Below are positions 26,101 through 35,100 of a stretch of DNA of 64,000 nucleotides, one piece after another. The position numbers and the translations under genes are program-made. A model generated the notes under the pieces. It was not told where the DNA came from, searched no databases, and saw only the letters and a program-made list of their open reading frames with translations. The DNA is taken from assembly GCA_964019695.1 (NCBI GenBank), contig OZ026514.1:101973845-102037844 (forward strand). The letters are read 5' to 3'. Numbering within the stretch: position 1 is the first letter of the stretch; each line of letters starts with the position of its first letter. Source of the DNA: Loripinus fragilis. Taxonomy: Eukaryota; Mollusca; Bivalvia; Lucinida; Lucinidae.

Positions 26101-29100
26101 TGGTGTTTTGCTGAGATTTTGAGCCATTCTTCAAATGGTGAAATGTTTACATGATCATCGGCGTCACACGCTACCAATGCTGACGTCAGAATGCAATATT
26201 CTTTTTTATAAGTGTGCCTGCCTGTTTGTGTTCTAATGAGGCTGTATGCTTACATAACAAAATTACTGTTGGTATTTTGATGCTGGCCATGTGCTCTGCC
26301 TAGTGGTTACAGGATAAGTTTTGATTGGCCGAGTTAGTCATGTGATATAAGTGTATGTGACTTGAATGCCAAAAGAAATCCGGAAAAGTACTGAAGGCCT
26401 ATGGAAATGGCTATAGAAAAATTCAGACAGCTTTTGTCAAATCTTAGTGCACAGGAGTTCGAAGTTTGGTCCTTAAATCACTTCCGTATGCTTATGTCTG
26501 GGGTTTTGTAGTTTGTTCTGGTTTTATGATATAGTTCTGGATTTTTGATATAAATCTGGTTGCTCCAATTGTTTGAGATCTTGTGTTTTATCCTGGTTTT
26601 GTGATGCAGCTTTTGTAACCTTTCCAGTTCTACCATCATTGAGAAAGAGCGAACCAGTCATTTTACTAGTATTCTTGCTCTTATGTGTGTGCCTGCCTGT
26701 CTGTGTTCTAATGAGAGCTATCGGTTGGCCTGTGATATGTGGCATTTCCTGGTAAGGTAATATCAGGCCCCGAGGTTATAATTTTTTTTTGCTCAATTCA
26801 ACCAAGCATGAAATGTCAACTGCTCAGAAAAACTAAAATGCTAAACAATAAGACTTTTCTTGCTTTCAAACTCTCAGATGGGGCATTTATCATGCTAATA
26901 AATGTTGAAATGCCAACAATTAATTGTTGGCATTTTAACATTTAGGAGCATGATAAATTTTGTGCTCAGCTGAGTTGAGCATTAAAAAGTTTTATAACCT
27001 CGAGGCCAGCTTGTTCTCAGACAGTGATTCCGTTGATAGGGCTTCGTTTTTGCTGCTCCCATTGAGTGCGGGAGATTCTTGTTTTGCCCTAGTTTTATGG
27101 TGTACTGCTAGGGCAATAATACAGCTGTGGGACTTTGCTTGTGAATAGGTCTCTCAACTTCACACCTTTGTTCTTGCATTTCTTCCTAATGGTGCTGACG
27201 GTTTGCCAATGATATATGGGAGAGTACCTATCATCTGGTTTTGTGACCAGGCAAGGCTCAAACAAGTCTGCTCACTTACAGAAACAAGCTACCAAGCCAG
27301 CACACAATATCTTTATCTCGCGTCAGGGCTCAGTGATTATTACGGCATTTCATGGCAAGATTCTTTTTTGTGCAAATCTAATAATCATACAAACATTACT
27401 TTTGTACACTTGGGTGGTGGTTTCCAATGGCAAGAATACATCTGGTCTGAAAATACACGTACAACATGTTTAATATATGATAATTTTAAGCTAAATATAT
27501 GTTAGTCTGTGGTGTCTTAGATTCGGGTGGATATCAATTCTTGTTTTGCGTTGCTAAGTGCTACGCCCCTGATCCTAGTGTATAGGTCAAGAATGTGCAA
27601 ACTGATATGATCTAATGATCTAAAAAGCGTTGCTTACAGAGAAAAATGTTCGATCAGCCTTAACATGGAAGCCCAGTCGTCCTCTGTATGTGCTGGTTCG
27701 TCTGGTCTTTTGCCAAATGCAAGTTGTGCTAAAGTCTTAATCCTTTATGCACTAATGGATTCTTCCTTCTGATTTGATACAATGAGATTGGGAGTGTCCA
27801 TTGTATATATCGAGGGGTCACAGATTAAAATTTCCAAATAAAATTGCTTTTCTTTTTCTGAAGCTTGTTTTACATGCAGTGCATACCGTCATGCGGCATT
27901 TCAGCTTGCCAAAGTATGCGTAAATAAAGTGATAAATGAAGTGTTCCATACTTCGATATACTGCAGATCAGCAAAGTCGACTCAATAGCAAAGAAGTTCT
28001 GAGGAGCTTATCTCAGCTTATTCTTATTGGTACAGTGCCAGAATGGATCCAGGATTTCTGTAAATATGGATCATATGTATAAAGGTGTAAGTTTCGATTT
28101 GCTTATATTATCGCATTTTTCTTAAATATCCCATGAAAATGAAAACATTTGGTCTCACTGAGACCATTTGTTTCATTTTAATAGGATATTTAAAAACTGG
28201 AGGCGGGAAGGGTGGTTCAAGCGAACCGTATGACCCCCCTCTTCATTGGCCACTGAACTCATCTGGATTCCCGCGACACAATTGCATATAGCAGGGTTAA
28301 TATATCCATATAAAACGAATAATGGTGATTAGGCAATTTTAACGTAGTATTTTTTATTGTAAAAATACACAATTTTGGCTGGAACATGGACACCCTCAAC
28401 CTTAATAAATGAACAAGTCATTGCCATTTTAGGGTTGTTGAGTGGTATTTATCTTTAAGATAATAAACAAAAATCTGTAAGCAAATAGTGAAGACATTGA
28501 TCAGATTCCTCGTTTTGTGTCTGTACATGTATTGTTTGTCTATGTTCCATAAAAGGGTGCAAGGCTTATAATAGTTGAAATTTTTGTTTGGATTTACCGA
28601 AAAGGCTAGGTCTCCATATAAATAAGAACTCTAAATTTTACCCCTTTCTAATGACAAGTGTATTTACTTTCTGTGAGCGGTGAATCATTCACATTGTACA
28701 TGTTGTATACATGGTGTAATTTGAATAAATTTTTGCATACTGAACCTGATATTAACTAGTAAATTCACGAGAATGCATTACACTTCGATTCCTAACCCTT
28801 AATTTGAGGAAACTAAAAATTTTTTTTTTTTCTAAAAAAACAAACAAAAACAGAAGTCTCCCCCTACCCCTCTTAGGTGTCAGAAAGATCCGAATGTCAG
28901 TAAATACATTTTCAAACTGAAACACAATGTAATGGTGATTTTCTTTTAGTAAAAACCATTTCATATATCTAACTAATGCAGTGAACTATTGCACAACGAA
29001 AAAAGCTAATAATCATATATCACTTCCATTATGATAGAAAATCCATGTTACATTCAATCACATGCACATCTTCAGACCAAGACAAAAACAGCTGCAAAGT

Positions 29101-32100
29101 TTTAAAAAGATCCAGGTGAATTGTAGGAGGAGTTGCGTTACTGCAAAGTTTCAAAAAGATCCATGTAAATTTGTAGGAGGAGTTGGATTCACTAGATACC
29201 CAGTGCATATATGCTTTAAGCCCAAAATGACTAAGTTCAAGCAGTGACAAAAGTAACAAATAAGAGGAAAACGTCATGCACATCTTCACACCTTAACAAA
29301 AACACCTGCAAAGTTTCAAAAAGATCTGGCTAAAACTGTAAGAGGAGTTGCGTTCACAAGATACCCAGTGTCTAAATGCTTTAAGCTCAAAAATGACTAA
29401 GACCGAACAGCGACAAAAGTTAAAAAATAATCTGAGGATTACAGGAAAATGTCATGCACAACTTCAGAATTGCAAACAAAAACACCTGCAAAGTTTGAAC
29501 AAAGATCTGGCTAAAACTGTAGAAGGAGTTGCGTTCACAAGATTTGTGACGGACAGTCAGACGGGCGGGCAGGCAGACCGACAGACAGACAGACAGACAG
29601 ACAGACAGAGGCAGCGGGAAAACAATGTGTGTTCGGACCCCATCAGGTGGGGGGAGACATAATCATGTGTAAGCATGTAATTCCATACATTATCAATATA
29701 TATATCCTGAAAATTATAAAAATGTTGAACAAACTTTACTTAAACAGTCACTATTTAGTTTTCATTACCACATACTAAACGTTTAATCTTACCTATCGGT
29801 TGTTTCATTTTGAATGGTTTCGTTGTAATAAGCATATTCAGGACTGTGTACAACGTTTGGCCCTGCAATAATAAGCATAGCTTCGGATAAGCAGTTTAAT
29901 ACCAGTTTTAGTGAGAAATTGTTCTTCTTTTCTTATCCACATGATCCAGTAGTTTAAATTTAAACAAGTTAATATGTGCTTAACAGAAATTAGTAATAAT
30001 ACTGCCCGCAACATATGCTTTGTCTGAAAAAAGGAAAATCATTTTGCCTGTATGGGTATTTCATTCAAATTTCTAACGTAAATCTATAAACCCTTTGTAT
30101 ACTGGAAACCCCTAAATGGGTACTTTGGCAAGCAGTCAAGACCCAGATGAAATGCAGCATAACGCTGCATTTCACCAGGGTCTGCACTGATTGCTAAGAT
30201 TAAACTACTTTCAGGGACAAAATACAACAAAAATTTGAAAACTTAACCTGTTACCTCTTAACGTGCACAATGGGCAGTCTTATTCTTATCGTATTAATAT
30301 ATAAGGGAAATCAAAGGGATAATGGTAACATTCATAAATTGTTTCTCAGCGGCATTTAAGATGACCCCATGAAAAGGTAGTATGTTTATGATGAATTTGT
30401 TTTAAAATTATTCAAAATAGTTTTTACTTGACTGTATTGATTCCTGGTCTTTGTCGTCTTTCTGACTTTAATACTATCAAACCTTGTATGCATTGACATG
30501 TCCATAAATATGTTTGGAATCCTTGTAAAATATATAAAGTATTTAATTACCGTATAATTAATAATGTGAAATCAACTCAAGATCAAAAGCAGCCCTTAGG
30601 ACAGAAATGGTTTGTTGCTCTTTTGTTATGAAAAAGACAAAAGTTTGAATTTTACCTATAATTTGAAAGAAATAAAAATTACAATAAATATTGCTCTCAC
30701 CAAGAATAAAAGACATTCCAACACCCATGAATACAAAGAAAGTACCAATGGCTGTGGCAGTTGCTCTCTGTTCCGGTGGAAACCACGTGTTAGACATAAG
30801 AGCTGGTGCAGCAAAGGCAACTGATCCAGATATAGCTGTGGCTGCAGAATTAATGCTTGCAAACCTAATAGAGTATAAAAAATAATATAAGAGTCTAACA
30901 TGAGTGTGACGGTATATAGAAATCCGTCCCGAGGATCCCTTTGGCATCACCAGGCTTGTCGAGTGATGAAAAATGGTGATCCGGAGGGACAGATTTTTAT
31001 ATCCCATCCAGATATAGCATGACAGATGGTGATCCAGAAAGATGGATTTTTCTATTCCATCCAGATATAGCTGTGGCTGCAGAACTGATGCTTGCAAACC
31101 TAGTAGAATATAAACAAATAATATACAAATCTATCATCAGTTTGAGGGTATAGAGAAATCTGTCCCAAGTATCACTGTTTGGCATCACGAGGCTTGCCAA
31201 GTGATGACAAAAGGTGATCTGGGGGACGGATGTTTCTATCCCATCCGATATAGCTGAGAAAAAAATAATCAAAGGGTGTCCAAAAGAGTACCCTTATACT
31301 GACTTAGGCTGCTGTCCGCTCTAAGGCGGCCGTTCTGTTGTTGTTGTTCTATTGTTTAATGTACTTCCCATTGTTTGTGGGAGTTATGTGTTTGTCTTTG
31401 TTTTGTTATGCATTACTATGTCCATTCTAGTTTTGCAATCATCTTGAAGAGGAAGAGAAAGCTGGCTGCTTTGCTATCATTGTCTTACAGATGTATTGTT
31501 ACTATATATGTTCTGTGGCTCTTCCTCACGGTGCGAAGGGTTGGTCTGAAGTGTGTGATTGTGGTATTTCCTGATTATACTCACTTACTTTTTGATAAAA
31601 GCTACTAGCTATATCTTCCTCACCAAGACGACTGTCAAACATAGATAAAAAACGAAGACCAATCACGAAATTATTCACATGAAAAAGGAATAAAGTAAAA
31701 CACATTCAACAAAATCAATACCTTAGAAATACACATTTAATGATGAATCTAAACAATTTGCAAGTCTACATAAGGTTTGACCAAACATGACTTTCCTAGT
31801 TAACAATAAAAACAGTAAGTGAGTATGATCAGGAAAGACCACAACCACAAACTGCAGACAAACCGATGGGGAAGAGCCACACAACCACCACGAGACACCA
31901 GGAAGACAAACCAAGCAATCAACCAGCTCTCTCTTCCCCATCAAGATGATTACGAAAATAGAATGGACATAAAGTAACGTACAACAAAACATAGAACAAT
32001 TACAAACTCCCACAATCGGAGTAACAATAAACAACAAGTCAACAACAACAGAACAACCGACTTAAGACGGACAGCAGACTAAGCCGTCGGGGGCTTCGAG

Positions 32101-35100
32101 AATACAGTATTGTCAACAGACCAAAACGCTATTTTTAACAATTCCACTTGAAACTCAGTATTGTACATAGAACATTGCAAAGAAAATAAATCATGATGAC
32201 CTGATTAACATTGAGCACATACTAGTAGTTTTCTTCTTTTAAAAATAAAAAAAAGATCATAATTTTTGTGAAAATGATTTTTGATTGCCGTTCAAATGTT
32301 CTTTACTCAGTCCCAATACTTTCACAGGTAACTGATTATTATTATTATGTGAACGAAGTAGTTACTACAACTTTTTGCTTACATGTATTCCCACAGAATT
32401 CGTGCAGATGGAATGTTCAGGTTCTTACTATGATCTCATACAATGCACACAATTATGTTAAAAGAAATAGTGCTCACCATCTCAGTGGTGTAGGTTCCAG
32501 CGTTATACATCGTAGGCCCGTAAAGGTAACTAAACATGTGGTAGATATCAACATTGATACCCGCAACCCTAAAGCAAAAAAGACGTTGTGATTGGTTCAA
32601 GAAACATACAGCCAGTAGATTCCTCAATAATTAGAGAAATGAATACTTCGGAACATGATGACTCAGTTTAAAAGTGTCTGTTCATGAGAGGTAATGGAAT
32701 ATACAACACATATAAGTAAGAAAGGGTGCAAAGATCAGGAATCGATACAATCAAGTACCACACCTGACCCAGGATACCAATGGGAAAGTGATAAACTCAC
32801 AGTGAGACACCACAAACGAGAGCCAAGAGGTCAGCCCTTTCCCAGCAGGTGACTACAAAGCACATATAAACAGACGCACACAAAGGCATAACAAACACAA
32901 GACAGAAAAAACACAAAAGATCCACAAAAGAGTACCGGCTTGGAACGGTCGGTAAAATATTTAACTGGAGGGCTTAAACCAGTTTCACGGCGCCAAGCCA
33001 ACCTCACCCTTAATTCAGATGTGGATCAAGACATATAGATATTTGGTTTGCATGAAAGACTCCTAGCTTATCAATGCATCATCTCTTTTCCAATGCCTGT
33101 CCCAGACCCCAATATTCATACAGGAGCAGAGTATAGAAAAGTAAAAAGATTATATGAGCAAGCACGTGAGATTTGTTACTGCAAAAGTCTCTAGCAAAAC
33201 TCTGGTCCTGGAGACATTGAAGTTTTGAGAAACCAGTTGAATTTTACTCAAATAAATAGATAAAAAAATAATGATAAGTGCACACAAGTCATTTAACTTG
33301 GCTTATGCTATCAACGCATATGCAACAAATATCATGATAACAGTGTGATAACACTAAAATAAACCATCAAGTGTCATTACCCTCTCTTCTGTCTGATAAA
33401 AAACTTAGACTTTATAGTGTACTGAAGACTCAGAATGTAGCATATAACATATGTTGTGATATACTTCCTCATTACATGAAATGGGCCTCGACGCGACAAA
33501 ACCTGTCTTCGGGGTTTCTGAAAAAGCAAGACTCAAACCAGTCTCCTCAGCTACAGAGACTAGCTAGAAAATTGAAATTTTGATTGTAGCAAGTTTAGAT
33601 ATGATACGTTCCAATAAGCGAATAACAAAGGCGCTGATCAGACTGCGCGGATGCGCAGGCTGGTCTGCGCCTTTGTTGTTCGCAACCCACCGAAGACAGG
33701 TTTTCTCGCGTCGAGGTCCAAATATAACGCATGAAATTTCGTGTAAATTGCTGAGAAGGCTACCAATTTATTATATGACCAGGAAATGTCAAAATCACAG
33801 ACGAAAGACCAATCTATATTACCGGCACCGCGAGGAAGTGACATATATAACAGAATCTCTCACAACGCGCAAGAATACAATTAAAGCAAAGAAACCAACT
33901 CTCTCTTCCTCAGTGAGATGATTGCAAAACTAGAAAGAACACTAAGAACTTTATCACAAAACAAAAACACATGCAACTGGAGCAACAGTGCACAATGAGC
34001 AACAACAACTCCACCGGGCCATGTAGCGCAGTCGGTAATGTGTCTTGCAACAGATGCGAGTCTGACTGCAGATCCAGGGGTCGCAAGTTCGATCCCGGCC
34101 CAGTCCCATACTTTCGTGGAGATTGATCATGAAATAATTTCTACGGTCATACTCCTCCCTTCCACTTAATCATTCAAGAAGTGTTGTTGTCAATTACAAG
34201 CGAAAGTATGTGCACGAAGTACTGGTTAACTGCTTGTTCAAGCTTGCCCACGAAAAAATGTGGTTAGGTGAACTGACCGCCCCGCCATGACCATAGCTGT
34301 TGACTTGGGACGTAAAGCAACAAAACAAACAAAGAACAGAATCACCGCCATAGAACCGACAACAGTTGAGGCCACTGGGATCTGTACATATATTTTACTG
34401 GCAATATCTGTGCCATAGATTTTGCTATTATAAAATTCGGGTGCCTAACTTATGCAACAACGCGATCCTAGGTTCGAGATCCCTGTGTGCGGCATATGCA
34501 AACAAAGACATCTGCACAATCTGGCCGGCGGAACTTTGTTTTCTTCCTAGACGGTATAGAGCTATGGTTTCAACATCCAAATTGGCAACATCTTTGTAGT
34601 TATTCTAACATTGTATATTTAACACGAGAAAATCACTTGTCTGGCTTTTCCACGTTTTCAGTATATTGCCAAATAAAAATATGAAATTGTTATTTCCCCA
34701 CGGATAGATGTTTTGCAGCGTTTGCATTATGATTTCTAAAAGTTAAGTCAGACTTGCCAATTTGTTGTGAAAAAGCACAACCAACGTTTTATGGTCGGAC
34801 CAGAACCCTCTGAAGGACATGGGCATCTGAAAAAAAACACATAATAGTTGAGCCACGACATGTGATTTCCAACAATGTGGCATTTTGACAAGTGTAGACT
34901 CAGACGTGCCTGTGCAGCCTCCTTTTAAGTTTAGAAACTCCAAACGAGGTTCAGCCAGTATCTTAACACTCGTAGATTATTCAAGCGACATGCAAACGCT
35001 CTGATCAGACTGCGCATACGCAGTCTGGTCTGAGCATTTGCTGGTCGCATATACCTCATTGTTGGAAAGCTCATGTTGCGGCGCATATGTAAGCACAATT

